Assembly (NCBI RefSeq): GCF_004521965.1 | Contig: NZ_SDGK01000015.1 | Location: 1-42,504 of the forward strand | DNA: 42,504 nucleotides | Source: Weissella cibaria | Lineage (GTDB): Bacteria > Bacillota > Bacilli > Lactobacillales > Lactobacillaceae | Direction of reading: 5' to 3' | In this document: positions 1 through 8,476 of the stretch, one piece after another | Layout of the letters: every line of letters starts with the position of its first letter | Numbering within the stretch: position 1 is the first letter of the stretch | Position numbers and translations under genes: made by a program | Notes under the pieces: generated by a model | Told to the model about the DNA's origin: nothing | The model's database searches: none | The model's input: only the letters and a program-made list of their open reading frames with translations

Positions 1-19
1 AGTTTCTACTCAATGAACT

Positions 20-70
20 ATAAGCAAAAGGCAGCTGATCTCAACAATGTGAAGTCAGCTGCCTAAGCAA
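20..70 (-). terminator. Intrinsic terminator of the opuA operon
   Basis: A 10-bp perfect inverted repeat (AGGCAGCTGA at 29-38, TCAGCTGCCT at 55-64) is followed on the minus strand by a TTTTGCTT tract. It lies downstream of the small membrane gene, so it would end the opuA transcript. Confidence 0.75.
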
Positions 71-136
71 GGTTCAAAATATTAAATTTTACCGGTCATC
101 AGTACCCTTTGACTTTGAACCGGTTTTATAACCTCA

Positions 137-304
137 TTAATTATCACGCCACTGTTTAACAAGCATGACGGTTCCCGTCATTGCTCCGAAAAGCAACATT
201 GCTTGTGCAAACAAAGACTTGTCTGCTAATAATGTCATACTGATAATAATCACTACTGCCAGTACCACGAAATAGATACAGGCGTCCTCAATCTGTTCGG
301 TCAT
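137..304 (-). CDS. Small membrane protein, third gene of the opuA operon
   Basis: A 55-residue protein with two hydrophobic stretches (about residues 8-25 and 30-47) and a charged C-terminus ending KQWRDN, which suggests a small two-span membrane protein. The ATG at 304 is chosen because AGGAGG lies directly upstream, though with a short 4-base spacer; a TTG 24 bases further up would put that Shine-Dalgarno inside the gene. It starts 12 bases after the fused permease gene ends and precedes the operon terminator, so it is probably co-transcribed with the osmoprotectant transporter. I do not recognise the family. A role as an accessory subunit or stress-related peptide is only an inference from context. 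Confidence 0.6.
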   Translation of the reverse strand: MTEQIEDACIYFVVLAVVIIISMTLLADKSLFAQAMLLFGAMTGTVMLVKQWRDN

Positions 305-315
305 ACATCCTCCTA

Positions 316-2034
316 TTACTTGAACCAAGCATCAACCTGTTTAGGGTGTGCTTTAATCCAATCTTTGGCAGCTTCCTTGGCTGATTTACCATTTGCAGTT
401 GCGAGCATTACTTCACCCATATCTTCTTTGGTCCAATGGAAGTTCTTCAAAACCTTGTACACGTCTGGCTTATCAGTTTTTAATCCCTTGCGCGTAAACG
501 TATTGATCGATTCTGCCTTACCAAACGATTGCTTTGGGTCCTTTAGGTACTTCAAATCATACTTTTGGAACATCCAGTGGGGCTGCCACCCCGTAATCAC
601 AATGTCCTTATGTTCTTTAATCGCCTTGCCTAACGCAACCGCCATGGCACCTGATGATGATGGCGTGACTGTCCATCCCTGTTCCTTAAGACCATAGTCT
701 GCCATGGCTTTGTCGGCAGACTTCATCACACCAGCCCCCGGCTCAATTCCAGTTACAGTCTTACCTGCTTGTGTGGTTAAGTCTGAGATTGACTGAACGT
801 TCATATAGCTTGGCACAACGAAACCAGTTGTTGCGCCAGTCAAATTTGGTCCTAATAAATCAATTTGGTCTTTGTACTTCTTGTATTGTGCAGCGTGTGT
901 ATTAGGTAACCAGGCAGACACCGACGCATCTGCTTGTCCATTTGCCACAGATTGCCACATAATCGAATTATCAAGCGGCGTTAACTTAACATTATAGCCG
1001 TGTTCACGCATCGCCTCAGCTAAAACGTTGCTTGAGGCAACTTCCGAATCCCATTGTACATAAACCAAATTAACAGATTCTTTAGCTGACTTAGTTGACG
1101 TGATTGCATTGATAACTCCGGTTCCGACCATAGCCACAGCAACCGCCAATGCTGTCCACATCTTCCAACGACCCTTTGATGCTTGTTGTTTAGCCGCTGG
1201 ATCAACGTTCAACTTCTGCGTAAAGCGATCAATAATAATAGCCAAAATAACTAAGGCTAACCCATTAACGAATCCCTTACCAATATCCGCATTTTGAACC
1301 GCTGATAACACACCACGACCAAGTCCTGGTGCACCAATCATTGATGCAATCACAACCATTGACAATGCCAGCATAATCGTTTGATTAATACCAGCTAAAA
1401 TCGTACCAGATGCCAAAGGTAACTCTAACTTGAATAGTTTTTGCTTAGGCGTTGAACCGAAAGAATCGGCTGCTTCAACTAAGTCTTTCGGTACTTGTCG
1501 GATACCCAAATTCGACATGCGTACTGTTGGTGGTAATGCGAAAATAACCGACGCAAATACACCAGGTACTACCCCAATTCCAAAGAAAGCTACCGCTGGA
1601 ATTAAGTACACAAATCCAGGCATGGTTTGCATAAAGTCCAAGACCGGCTGCACAATCTTAGCAACTGTTTCCTTTTTAGCCATCCATATTCCCAATGGCA
1701 CACCAATAATAATTGATACTAAACTTGATACAACAACCAAAGTCAATGTGTTCATCAAATCAGACCACAAATTTTGATTGGCAATAAACAGTAGGCCTAT
1801 AAATGTAAAGGCTGCAAAGCCCCACTTTTTTCCAGAAGATAAAATTGCAAATATGGTAACGCCAATAATAACTGCCCAAGCCGGCATGGCAATCAAGCCG
1901 TTTGTCATGCCGTTCATCAAATGGTTACCACCAGTCTGAATGGCATCAAAGAACCCACTCAAGTTTGAAGTTAACCAATTAACGGCTGATTCGACCCAGC
2001 CTGCAACGGGAATTTTTCCAATTAATAATGTCAT
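316..2034 (-). CDS. opuAB: Glycine betaine ABC transporter, permease fused to substrate-binding domain
   Basis: A 572-residue fusion of the kind found in lactic acid bacteria (OpuABC/BusAB). The N-terminal half (about residues 1-300) is a multi-span permease with the inner-membrane binding-protein-dependent transport motif region around PPTVRMSNLGIRQVP. The C-terminal half (about 320-572) is an OpuAC-type binding domain, shown by QWDSEVASSNV, SAWLPNTHA and ITGWQPHWMFQKYDLKYL, whose tryptophans fit a cage for quaternary ammonium compounds. With OpuAA it would import glycine betaine or proline betaine under osmotic stress. It begins 3 bases after the opuAA stop, with its GGAGG inside the end of opuAA, so translation is probably coupled. 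Family assignment is firm; the exact substrate range is inferred. Confidence 0.95.
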   Translation of the reverse strand: MTLLIGKIPVAGWVESAVNWLTSNLSGFFDAIQTGGNHLMNGMTNGLIAMPAWAVIIGVTIFAILSSGKKWGFAAFTFIGLLFIANQNLWSDLMNTLTLVVVSSLVSIIIGVPLGIWMAKKETVAKIVQPVLDFMQTMPGFVYLIPAVAFFGIGVVPGVFASVIFALPPTVRMSNLGIRQVPKDLVEAADSFGSTPKQKLFKLELPLASGTILAGINQTIMLALSMVVIASMIGAPGLGRGVLSAVQNADIGKGFVNGLALVILAIIIDRFTQKLNVDPAAKQQASKGRWKMWTALAVAVAMVGTGVINAITSTKSAKESVNLVYVQWDSEVASSNVLAEAMREHGYNVKLTPLDNSIMWQSVANGQADASVSAWLPNTHAAQYKKYKDQIDLLGPNLTGATTGFVVPSYMNVQSISDLTTQAGKTVTGIEPGAGVMKSADKAMADYGLKEQGWTVTPSSSGAMAVALGKAIKEHKDIVITGWQPHWMFQKYDLKYLKDPKQSFGKAESINTFTRKGLKTDKPDVYKVLKNFHWTKEDMGEVMLATANGKSAKEAAKDWIKAHPKQVDAWFK

Positions 2035-2037
2035 AAA

Positions 2038-3225
2038 TTAGTTGTCCTCCGTTTCCGATGTCTCTGCCAGCGCTTCAAGCACTCGGCCACGGATGATAAC
2101 GCCTTGCAGACGCCCTTCATCAACCACTGCCAAAGGGGTTGGTGAATCGTAGATGAGTGGCATAATATCTGCCACAACCATGTCCTTCGCAACTGTTGGC
2201 ATTTCGGTCGCCACTTCAGATAATGGCAATCCTTCCGCACGAGCACGCAAGGCATCTTCACTGGTAACAAAACCACGGAAATGACGGCCACGGTCAATGG
2301 CAACTAAGCCACTGACTTCTTCAACACGCATTTTCTTAAGTGCCACATTTGGACCATCAACTTCAATGTTCGTATAAATTGGTGGAATCATAATGTTTTC
2401 GGCCGTCAAAACCTTCGAACGGTCAACGTCCTCAATAAACTCACGCACATAGTCATTCGCTGGGTTCGTCAGAATTTCTTCTCCCGTACCAACTTGTTGG
2501 ACTTGTCCATCCTTCATAATCGCGATGCGATCACCGATACGAAGCGCTTCATTCAAATCGTGGGAAATGAAAATAATTGTCTTTTGAAACTTTGCTTGTA
2601 AATCAAGCAATTCATCTTGCATATCACGACGAATCAACGGATCCAAGGCCGAAAACGCTTCGTCCATCAACAAAATTTCAGGATCGTTTGCCAAAGCACG
2701 GGCCAATCCAACACGTTGTTGCATACCGCCTGATAATTGCTTAGGATATTGATCCTTAAAAGCCAACAAATTTGCGTTATCTAGCGCTTTCTCAGCGCGT
2801 TCACGACGCTCGGACTTTGGTACGCCCTGTACTTCTAGACCATACTCCGTATTTTCTAGAATCGTTCGATGCGGGAATAACCCAAAACTTTGGAAGACCA
2901 TACTCATCTTCTTACGGCGAACATCCAATAATTGTTCCTCGTTTAGCTTAGAAACATCTTGTCCATCAAGAAAAATTGATCCTGACGTCGGTTCAATCAA
3001 CCGGTTTAATAAACGGATTAACGTTGACTTACCAGATCCTGAAAGTCCCATAATCACGAAAATTTCACCTTCCTCAATTGACAAGTTAGCATCATAAACA
3101 CCAACTGTCGCACCAGTACGCTTTAATATTTCTGTTTTTGGTACTTGTTTTTCAACCAACTGCAACGCTGGTTTGATTCGCTTACCAAAAATCTTGGTTA
3201 AGTGCTCTATCTCTACCTTAGCCAT
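2038..3225 (-). CDS. opuAA: Glycine betaine ABC transporter ATP-binding protein with CBS domains
   Basis: A 395-residue ATPase. Visible motifs are Walker [10 protein letters not shown], the Q-loop region [11 protein letters not shown], signature [16 protein letters not shown], Walker [13 protein letters not shown] and the switch histidine in [11 protein letters not shown]. The C-terminal part (about residues 270-390) holds a tandem CBS pair, the part that senses ionic strength or c-di-AMP in this family. The start is the ATG at 3225 (MAKVEIEHL), preceded by AGGAGGAG; the open frame runs further up but through the operator region. It is the first gene of the operon and faces away from the BusR-type repressor, with a shared regulatory region. 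Confidence 0.96.
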   Translation of the reverse strand: MAKVEIEHLTKIFGKRIKPALQLVEKQVPKTEILKRTGATVGVYDANLSIEEGEIFVIMGLSGSGKSTLIRLLNRLIEPTSGSIFLDGQDVSKLNEEQLLDVRRKKMSMVFQSFGLFPHRTILENTEYGLEVQGVPKSERRERAEKALDNANLLAFKDQYPKQLSGGMQQRVGLARALANDPEILLMDEAFSALDPLIRRDMQDELLDLQAKFQKTIIFISHDLNEALRIGDRIAIMKDGQVQQVGTGEEILTNPANDYVREFIEDVDRSKVLTAENIMIPPIYTNIEVDGPNVALKKMRVEEVSGLVAIDRGRHFRGFVTSEDALRARAEGLPLSEVATEMPTVAKDMVVADIMPLIYDSPTPLAVVDEGRLQGVIIRGRVLEALAETSETEDN

Positions 3226-3240
3226 AACTCTCCTCCTACT

Positions 3241-3303
3241 TGATCGAATACTCTCACTTTCGCTAAGTGACAACTCTATTGTAAACATAAAGTTGTCACT
3301 TAG
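3241..3303 (-). promoter_or_regulatory. opuA promoter region with BusR-type operator
   Basis: A perfect 13-bp inverted repeat, CTAAGTGACAACT at 3263-3275 and AGTTGTCACTTAG at 3291-3303, has a 15-bp spacer. The half-site contains AGTGACA/TGTCACT, the core described for BusR of Lactococcus and Streptococcus. On the minus strand the repeat overlaps possible promoter elements: TTGTCA, then 17 bases, then TATTCG; and further up TTGACC with TACAAT. Repressor bound here would block opuA transcription. Operator identity is inferred from the repeat, its position and the adjacent regulator. Confidence 0.75.
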
Positions 3304-3408
3304 GTCAAATTTAAATGTCTGTACCGCCGGGTTGCATATACGTTACAAATACCATTGTTAAGCTAATGAATTGATGGTATACCAATTTTATTTACTCAAC
3401 GGGAAAAG

Positions 3409-3438
3409 TTGTCCAATAGAAAACAAGTGTGCTATTCT
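3409..3438 (+). promoter_or_regulatory. Putative busR promoter
   Basis: TTGTCC (3409-3414) and TATTCT (3433-3438) are separated by 18 bases. This lies about 90 bases before the regulator start and more than 100 bases from the inverted repeat, so the regulator may not be tightly self-repressed. The remaining bases between the two divergent genes show no other clear feature. Confidence 0.5.
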
Positions 3439-3528
3439 GAAAGAGCGAAGGCAACGTATAAATGGTAAAGATTCCATATCTTACCCAAAACTGTTGCGGT
3501 GATAAACAGCTAAATTCGAGGTAAACCC

Positions 3529-4149
3529 ATGGCAGCAATTAAACAACCGCGGTATCGCGTTATTGCATTGCGAATTGCAGAAAAAATCAGTACCAATCAA
3601 TTGAAAGTAGGCGATAAAATTCATGCTCGCTCAACTTTGGCCACAACTTTTGGCGTGTCGGCCGAAACGGCCAGACGAGCAATTAGCGTATTAGTGGATT
3701 TGGACATTGTTGAAACACGTCATGGTAGCGGCGTAGTTGTGACATCGCGTCAAAAAGCGCAAGACTACGTTAATACTGAACAAGAAGTGAACGGCTTGCA
3801 ATCGCTGCAACAAGACCTCAAAAATCAAATTAAAGCCCAGCAAGCGGCTCTGGCTACTTTGGGCACTTCATTACAATCATTTATCGATCAGTCACAACAC
3901 TATCAACAGCACAATCCTTTAACACCTTTTGAATTGGCTTTAACTGCACCATCGGCCATGTTCGAAAAAGAGCTACGTACACTAAATTTTTGGCACAAAA
4001 CCGGCACAACGTTAGTGGGAATTATGCATGAAGATAAATTAACAATTTCCCCCGGTCCTTATGCGAAAGTATTCCAGGGAGATACGCTCTACTTTGTTGG
4101 TGATCAAAACAGTGTACAGAGTGTCTCAAACTTCTTTTATCAAAATTAA
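3529..4149 (+). CDS. busR: GntR-family osmotic regulator with RCK_C domain (BusR-like)
   Basis: A 206-residue regulator. Residues 1-75 form a GntR winged helix (LKVGDKIHARSTLATTFGVS, ETARRAISVLVDLDIVETRHGSGVVV). Residues about 80-125 are glutamine-rich and probably coiled coil. Residues about 140-206 match the RCK_C/TrkA_C fold (GTTLVGIMHEDKLTISPGPYAKVFQGDTLYFVGD split across the domain). This order is that of BusR, which binds c-di-AMP through RCK_C and represses the busA/opuA operon. The gene faces away from opuA, which carries an inverted repeat of the expected half-site. The start follows a GAGG motif. Function is assigned from domain order plus context; c-di-AMP binding is not shown here. 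Confidence 0.9.
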   Translation: MAAIKQPRYRVIALRIAEKISTNQLKVGDKIHARSTLATTFGVSAETARRAISVLVDLDIVETRHGSGVVVTSRQKAQDYVNTEQEVNGLQSLQQDLKNQIKAQQAALATLGTSLQSFIDQSQHYQQHNPLTPFELALTAPSAMFEKELRTLNFWHKTGTTLVGIMHEDKLTISPGPYAKVFQGDTLYFVGDQNSVQSVSNFFYQN

Positions 4150-4152
4150 ACT

Positions 4153-4199
4153 AGCTGGCTCGAATTTGGGAATCCTTAAACGAGCCAGCTATTTCTTAT
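4153..4199 (+). terminator. Terminator after busR
   Basis: AGCTGGCTCG at 4153-4162 pairs perfectly with CGAGCCAGCT at 4181-4190 and is followed by ATTTCTTAT. It sits 4 bases after the busR stop. Confidence 0.75.
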
Positions 4200-4215
4200 C
4201 TAGGAGAACAATGCT

Positions 4216-4600
4216 ATGCGAAATTTAGTTCGGTTAGCTATTGTTGGACTATTACTATTTGGCACTGTTGCAATCGGTTACGAGACACACAAGCCATTCA
4301 CAACCCGAAAGCCAACAACCAACACGCCTAGATCAAAAAATCCTAACCGTGACCCGCGTACAGCCGAGCAAAAAAATGGTCATGCCAAATTGGTTTAGTG
4401 TGTCTGACGACATCGTGACACTCCACTCGTTCATTATTTACTCCGGGGGCCAAGATGTGGTGCACGAAATTTCCATCTAAGACATTGTCCGCTGGCACAA
4501 CCAAAGTCAGGCACGTCTCCAACGTCTGGAGACAATCCAAGCAAATAGTCGCTTATTAACTGAAATAACACTAAAAAAGACCTCATCGACAAACCGATGA
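4216..4600 (+). pseudogene. Decayed small secreted or membrane-anchored protein gene
   Basis: A good start (AGGAGA, then ATG at 4216) leads into MRNLVRLAIVGLLLFGTVAIGY, a signal or anchor segment, followed by a threonine/proline/arginine-rich stretch. The frame ends at 4398. If one A is removed from the run of seven at 4370-4376, the reading continues as KMVMPNWFSVSDDIVTLHSF through to a TAA at 4478-4480. It then continues in the same frame as DIVRWHNQSQARLQRLETIQ up to the terminator stem. The gene therefore appears broken by a frameshift and a nonsense codon. I do not recognise the family; the original stop is uncertain because the frame runs into the terminator. Confidence 0.55.
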
Positions 4601-4610
4601 GGTCTTTTTA
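4573..4610. terminator. Bidirectional terminator between the decayed gene and ppaC
   Basis: AAAAAAGACCTCATCG (4573-4588) pairs with CGATGAGGTCTTTTT (4595-4609) around a 6-base loop, with T-runs on both strands. It separates converging transcripts. Confidence 0.85.
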
Positions 4611-4652
4611 GGCAAACTACCGACTTAAGAGTCCACCATACCATCATTCATA

Positions 4653-5579
4653 TTAAACGTTAAAAGCATCAGTCAATAGTGGTACCACTTGCTTCTTACG
4701 TGATACAACGCCAGGCAATGAGGCACGACCGTCCACCAGCTTAACGTCAAAGGCAGCTTCAACCTTGTCCAAGTTATCACCCAAAACCAAAATATCTGAA
4801 TCTGAGTCCAAAATGTTCGTCACAACAAAGACGAAAGTGTTGTAACCAGCTTCAGCCAACTCAGCCTCCATCGCTGCAACCACTTCATCACGACGTGAGA
4901 AGACGTCCTCAACATCAACTGTATTTACTTGGCCAATGCGAACGGTTGAACCATTCAATTCAAATGACTTTGCATCACCATCAATCAATTCTTCGGCTGA
5001 ACGTGATGACAAGTCAGTACCCGCCTTCAACATCTCCAAACCGTAAGCCTCATAATCCGCCAAACCAGCAATCTTAGCCAAAGCTTCCAATGCAGGCTTA
5101 TCCATTGGTGTTGTCGTTGGGCTCTTCAACAACAACGTGTCAGAAATGATAGCTGATGCCATCAATCCAGCAATTTCAGCAGGAATCTCAATGTTGGCTG
5201 TTTGGAACTCATAGTACAAAACAGTTGCAACAGAACCCCATGGCTTGTTGATAAAGTACAAAGGAGCAGCTGATGAGAAATTAATCTTGTGGTGATCGTA
5301 TACGCCGTAAACAGTTACATCTGCAATGTTCGCAACTGATTGGGCAGCTTCATTATGGTCAACCAAGAAAACTTCTTCTGTATCAGCACTCTCAATTACA
5401 CGAGGTGCGTCAACTTTAAAGTAATTCAATGCAAATTGTGTTTCTGCATTTGGTGTTCCCAAAGCCACAGCCTCAGTATCTTGGTTGTATGCCTTGCTCA
5501 AAAAGTATGATGCAGCGAATGCTGAGGCAATCGTATCTGTATCAGGGTTTTGGTGTCCGAAAACCAACATTTTAGCCAT
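4653..5579 (-). CDS. ppaC: Manganese-dependent inorganic pyrophosphatase
   Basis: A 308-residue family II pyrophosphatase, the usual length. It hydrolyses diphosphate to phosphate in the cytosol and so drives biosynthetic reactions. DHH-superfamily metal-binding motifs are visible: FGHQNPDTDTIASAF near the N-terminus, LVDHNEAAQS, VYDHHKINF (the DHH motif) and SDTLLLKSPTTT. The C-terminal DHHA2 domain ends with SLPGVVSRKKQVVPLL, the substrate-binding SRKKQ. The start is the ATG at 5579 (MAKMLVFGH); GGAG lies 9 bases upstream, inside the longer open frame that begins with TTG. It is transcribed alone. Confidence 0.97.
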   Translation of the reverse strand: MAKMLVFGHQNPDTDTIASAFAASYFLSKAYNQDTEAVALGTPNAETQFALNYFKVDAPRVIESADTEEVFLVDHNEAAQSVANIADVTVYGVYDHHKINFSSAAPLYFINKPWGSVATVLYYEFQTANIEIPAEIAGLMASAIISDTLLLKSPTTTPMDKPALEALAKIAGLADYEAYGLEMLKAGTDLSSRSAEELIDGDAKSFELNGSTVRIGQVNTVDVEDVFSRRDEVVAAMEAELAEAGYNTFVFVVTNILDSDSDILVLGDNLDKVEAAFDVKLVDGRASLPGVVSRKKQVVPLLTDAFNV

Positions 5580-5844
5580 CAGATAAATCTCCAATTTCTT
5601 TGTTTTTTCAATGACTTAATCATACACCATTTACACCAGTTAGGCACGTGAATTAGTCAAAATTCCGACCGATTAGTATCGTCGTAATGACGAATAACTA
5701 TTAACATACCAAGAATCTACGCGGATTTAGTTAAAAATTATTAAAGGTCGGCTAACTAAAATCATGCTAAAATTGAAGCTAATCTGTTTTTCAGAACATG
5801 CACTTATTCACTTTTTAAAATTACATATCAAAGGAGTGTTAATC

Positions 5845-6474
5845 GTGACGATTACGCATTTTATTATTAGTTTCATTTTAGCCTATGTTTTCGGTTCAAT
5901 GCCGTTTGGCTATTGGATCGGACGTCTCTTTTTTAAAAAGAACATCGTGCAACTCGGCTCAGGGAATATTGGGACCACCAACACTTTTCGTGTCCTAGGT
6001 ACAAAAGCCGGTGTGTCGGTCCTTATCCTGGATATCTTGAAGGGATCTGTCGGTGCGTCAATGGCAATGATTTGGGGGCCAGCTCCTGCTTGGACTCACA
6101 TGGTAGTTGGCCTTGGTGCCATTCTTGGTCATACTTTCTCAATGTGGATTGGGTTCAAGGGTGGCAAAGCAGTGGCGACTTCAATGGGGGTCCTATTGAC
6201 CTATAACCCATTGCTCTTCCTTGTTGCCTTTGCTATCTTTTTGACAGTTATTCTACTAACATCGATGGTTTCAATAGCATCAATGATCGGCTTCACGCTC
6301 GTTAGCTTGATTTCAATCTTTTGGTTACATGATTGGCTGTTATCTGTTATTGCGGTAGCCCTGACCATTTTCGTGTTCTATAGGCATCGTGAAAATATTG
6401 TCCGTATCAAAAATGGTACAGAATCATTAGTTCATTTTGGTTTTGGCTATTGGCGTCAGCAAAAAAATAAATAA
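5845..6474 (+). CDS. plsY: Glycerol-3-phosphate acyltransferase PlsY
   Basis: A 209-residue integral membrane enzyme that transfers acyl groups from acyl phosphate to glycerol-3-phosphate, the first step of phospholipid synthesis. PlsY motifs are present: GSMPFGYWIG with the downstream QLGSGNIGTTNTFRVLG, LGHTFSMWIGFKGGKAVATSMGV, and the C-terminal RHRENIVRIKNGTE. Five or so hydrophobic spans fit the family. The GTG at 5845 is chosen because AAGGAG lies 8 bases upstream and the preceding 27 codons lack PlsY character. It ends 2 bases before a bidirectional terminator. The 265 bases between ppaC and plsY hold the two promoters, which I cannot place securely. Confidence 0.95.
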   Translation: MTITHFIISFILAYVFGSMPFGYWIGRLFFKKNIVQLGSGNIGTTNTFRVLGTKAGVSVLILDILKGSVGASMAMIWGPAPAWTHMVVGLGAILGHTFSMWIGFKGGKAVATSMGVLLTYNPLLFLVAFAIFLTVILLTSMVSIASMIGFTLVSLISIFWLHDWLLSVIAVALTIFVFYRHRENIVRIKNGTESLVHFGFGYWRQQKNK

Positions 6475-6476
6475 AT

Positions 6477-6505
6477 AAAAAGGAGAGCGTTTGGCTCTCC
6501 TTTTT
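6477..6505. terminator. Bidirectional terminator between plsY and the epimerase gene
   Basis: GGAGAGC (6482-6488) and GCTCTCC (6494-6500) flank a 5-base loop, extended by A-T pairs to five T on each strand. It serves the two converging genes. Confidence 0.85.
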
Positions 6506-6511
6506 CTGTCT

Positions 6512-7393
6512 TTAGAAAAATGTCAGTGAATATGAACCGGTAAATGTTTGAGCTGGTGCTAGTGTGTTAATCCCATACTTGTGGCGCAGCTCACCATCAG
6601 CGTCAACCGTGTCGGCAATCCCCCACCAAGGTTCAATTGCCACAAATGGCGCCTCTTTCGCATATGGCGTCCAAATACCAACGTACTTCGCATCTTGTAT
6701 ATGCATCGTTACCCCGTGTGACTCACTCAACTTGGCCAGAACAATCGATACTGGATTCTGGTCCAATCGTAGAATGATTGCATCATCCTTATAATCATCA
6801 CGACGAAGACGTAATGGAATCCGCGTGTCGAACGTTGATTCTAAATTGTTGTCCAAGTATGGACCAACTAGCTTGGCACGGTTGTACTTACGTTGTGGCT
6901 CAACGTTGATGTAGTAGTCCGTAAACTTTTCGCCCGCTTCAAGTGGCGCGTGGAACCCTGGATGACCACCAACGGAGAAGTACATGTCATGAGTGTCAGT
7001 GTTCGTCACCACGTAGGCGATGCCCAACGTATCCTGATTCGTCAGACGGTACAACACGTCAAATTGGAAATGAAAGGGGTAAATCGAAAACGATTCATCA
7101 TTATCAACCAAACGGAAGCGTGCTATATTAGCAGTCTTTTCAACTAAATCAAATTCATTATCTCGTGCAAAACCGTGTTGCGCCATAAAGTATGTCTTAT
7201 CACGATACTTATAACGATCACCCTTCAAACGCCCAACAATGGGGAAAAGGTTCGGCGCGTGGCGGCCCCAAAAATTAGGATCAGCCTGCCACATATATTC
7301 TAAGCCACTCTCTTTGTTAGTAACGCTGACTAATTCAGCACCCATTTCTGAAATGACGACGGTGATATTGTCATTTTCTAGCTTAACTGACAT
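6512..7393 (-). CDS. Aldose 1-epimerase family protein (LacX-like)
   Basis: A 293-residue galactose-mutarotase-fold protein. The start MSVKLENDNITVVISEMGAEL, then WQADPNFWGRHAPNLFPIVGRL, HGFARDNEF and VGGHPGF(H), match the LacX/YihR type of aldose epimerase. The HGFAR and GGHPGF histidines are the family's catalytic or sugar-binding positions. It would interconvert anomers of a hexose or hexose phosphate in the cytosol. It stands alone between a bidirectional terminator and its own promoter region. The natural sugar cannot be read from sequence. Confidence 0.88.
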   Translation of the reverse strand: MSVKLENDNITVVISEMGAELVSVTNKESGLEYMWQADPNFWGRHAPNLFPIVGRLKGDRYKYRDKTYFMAQHGFARDNEFDLVEKTANIARFRLVDNDESFSIYPFHFQFDVLYRLTNQDTLGIAYVVTNTDTHDMYFSVGGHPGFHAPLEAGEKFTDYYINVEPQRKYNRAKLVGPYLDNNLESTFDTRIPLRLRRDDYKDDAIILRLDQNPVSIVLAKLSESHGVTMHIQDAKYVGIWTPYAKEAPFVAIEPWWGIADTVDADGELRHKYGINTLAPAQTFTGSYSLTFF

Positions 7394-7513
7394 GCTCGTC
7401 TTCCCCCAGTCCGTTCTGTAAACGTTTTCTTCAATATTTTTATCATAGCAAATTTTTTACATAAAATCTATGCACGAATTGTAAATGATTTTCACAAATA
7501 ATCGACAGATTTA

Positions 7514-7549
7514 TGAAAAAAGAGGTTCATGCCAATTAACATGAACCTC
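7514..7549 (-). terminator. Terminator after xerC
   Basis: GAGGTTCATG (7522-7531) pairs with CATGAACCTC (7540-7549) around an 8-base loop. On the minus strand it is followed by TTTTTTCATAAA. Confidence 0.8.
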
Positions 7550-7556
7550 AAAGTAA

Positions 7557-8474
7557 TTATTCTGATGCTCGTGGGAAAAAATTACGATAACTTTTTTGTA
7601 AAGCATCCGTTGTCACGTGCGTATAAATCTGAGTTGTGCTTAAACTGCTGTGGCCCAGTAGTTGTTGCACCGTTCGCAAATCAGCACCGTTATTCAGCAT
7701 ATCCGTTGCATACGTGTGACGGAACATGTGAGCAGAAATCATCTGCGTTAAACCGGCCTTCTTGGCCAATTGCTTCAGAATGTATTCAATTCCGCTAGCT
7801 GTCAATGCCTGACCACGTTGATTTACGAATAGGTTATCATGCATAATTTGACTTTTGGCGAACAACTGTGGTCGAGCATCACGTAAATAACTTGCTAACG
7901 CATCAGCCGCATATTGGCCATATGGGACAATCCGGGTCTTATTTCCCTTACCTGTTATCGTGATTACTCGGGCCGTTTGATCTATCATACCTAACGTTAA
8001 GGTCGCTGCTTCCGATACACGTGCTCCCGTGCCATATAAAATTTCGAGCAACAATCGATTGCGCAATCCGAGCAGACTCGTATCAGTCATAACGACCTCA
8101 AAAAGTTTGTTTAATTCTTTCTCATAAAAATATCGTGGCAAATGTTGCCCAGACTTTTTAAGTTGTACACCTGCAAACGGGTTTGTTATGACAACTGCAT
8201 TGCGCTCTAAAAATCGATAAAACGCCCGTAAAGAGCTCACTTTGCGCGCAATCGTCCGGCTGACGTCACCTTTTTCGTAAAGCATCGACAGAAACACACG
8301 CGCATCATACTGATCAATGGTAGTTAAATCAACAGGTGTGCCATCCCCAGAATCTGTCAAGAATACAACAAATTCAGTAATATCCGATTGATATGCTTTT
8401 TGGGTGTCCTCGGAATATTGCCGCTCAACTCGCAAATAGTCCAAAAACAAGCCCGTCAACGTTGCCGTATCCAT
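7557..8474 (-). CDS. xerC: Tyrosine recombinase XerC
   Basis: A 305-residue site-specific recombinase. The N-terminal SAM-like DNA-binding domain covers about residues 1-95 and the catalytic domain about 110-305. Catalytic residues are R152 (GTGARVSEA), H249 and R252 (SAHMFRHTYATDML), H275 (LLGHSSLST) and Y284 (TQIYTHV). It resolves chromosome dimers at dif. It lies 2 bases after the topA stop, the topA-xerC order common in lactobacilli and relatives. No phage or integron context is seen, so it is read as the housekeeping XerC and not a mobile integrase. Confidence 0.93.
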   Translation of the reverse strand: MDTATLTGLFLDYLRVERQYSEDTQKAYQSDITEFVVFLTDSGDGTPVDLTTIDQYDARVFLSMLYEKGDVSRTIARKVSSLRAFYRFLERNAVVITNPFAGVQLKKSGQHLPRYFYEKELNKLFEVVMTDTSLLGLRNRLLLEILYGTGARVSEAATLTLGMIDQTARVITITGKGNKTRIVPYGQYAADALASYLRDARPQLFAKSQIMHDNLFVNQRGQALTASGIEYILKQLAKKAGLTQMISAHMFRHTYATDMLNNGADLRTVQQLLGHSSLSTTQIYTHVTTDALQKSYRNFFPRASE

Positions 8475-8476
8475 CT

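Noticed and set aside
76-127. Two ACCGGT hexamers downstream of the small membrane gene
   Set aside because: Each is a self-palindrome of only six bases with no T-run; nothing suggests a function.
7557-8474. Tyrosine recombinase as an integrase of a mobile element
   Set aside because: It directly follows topA as in other lactic acid bacteria, is of XerC length, and no attachment repeats, phage or transfer genes lie nearby.
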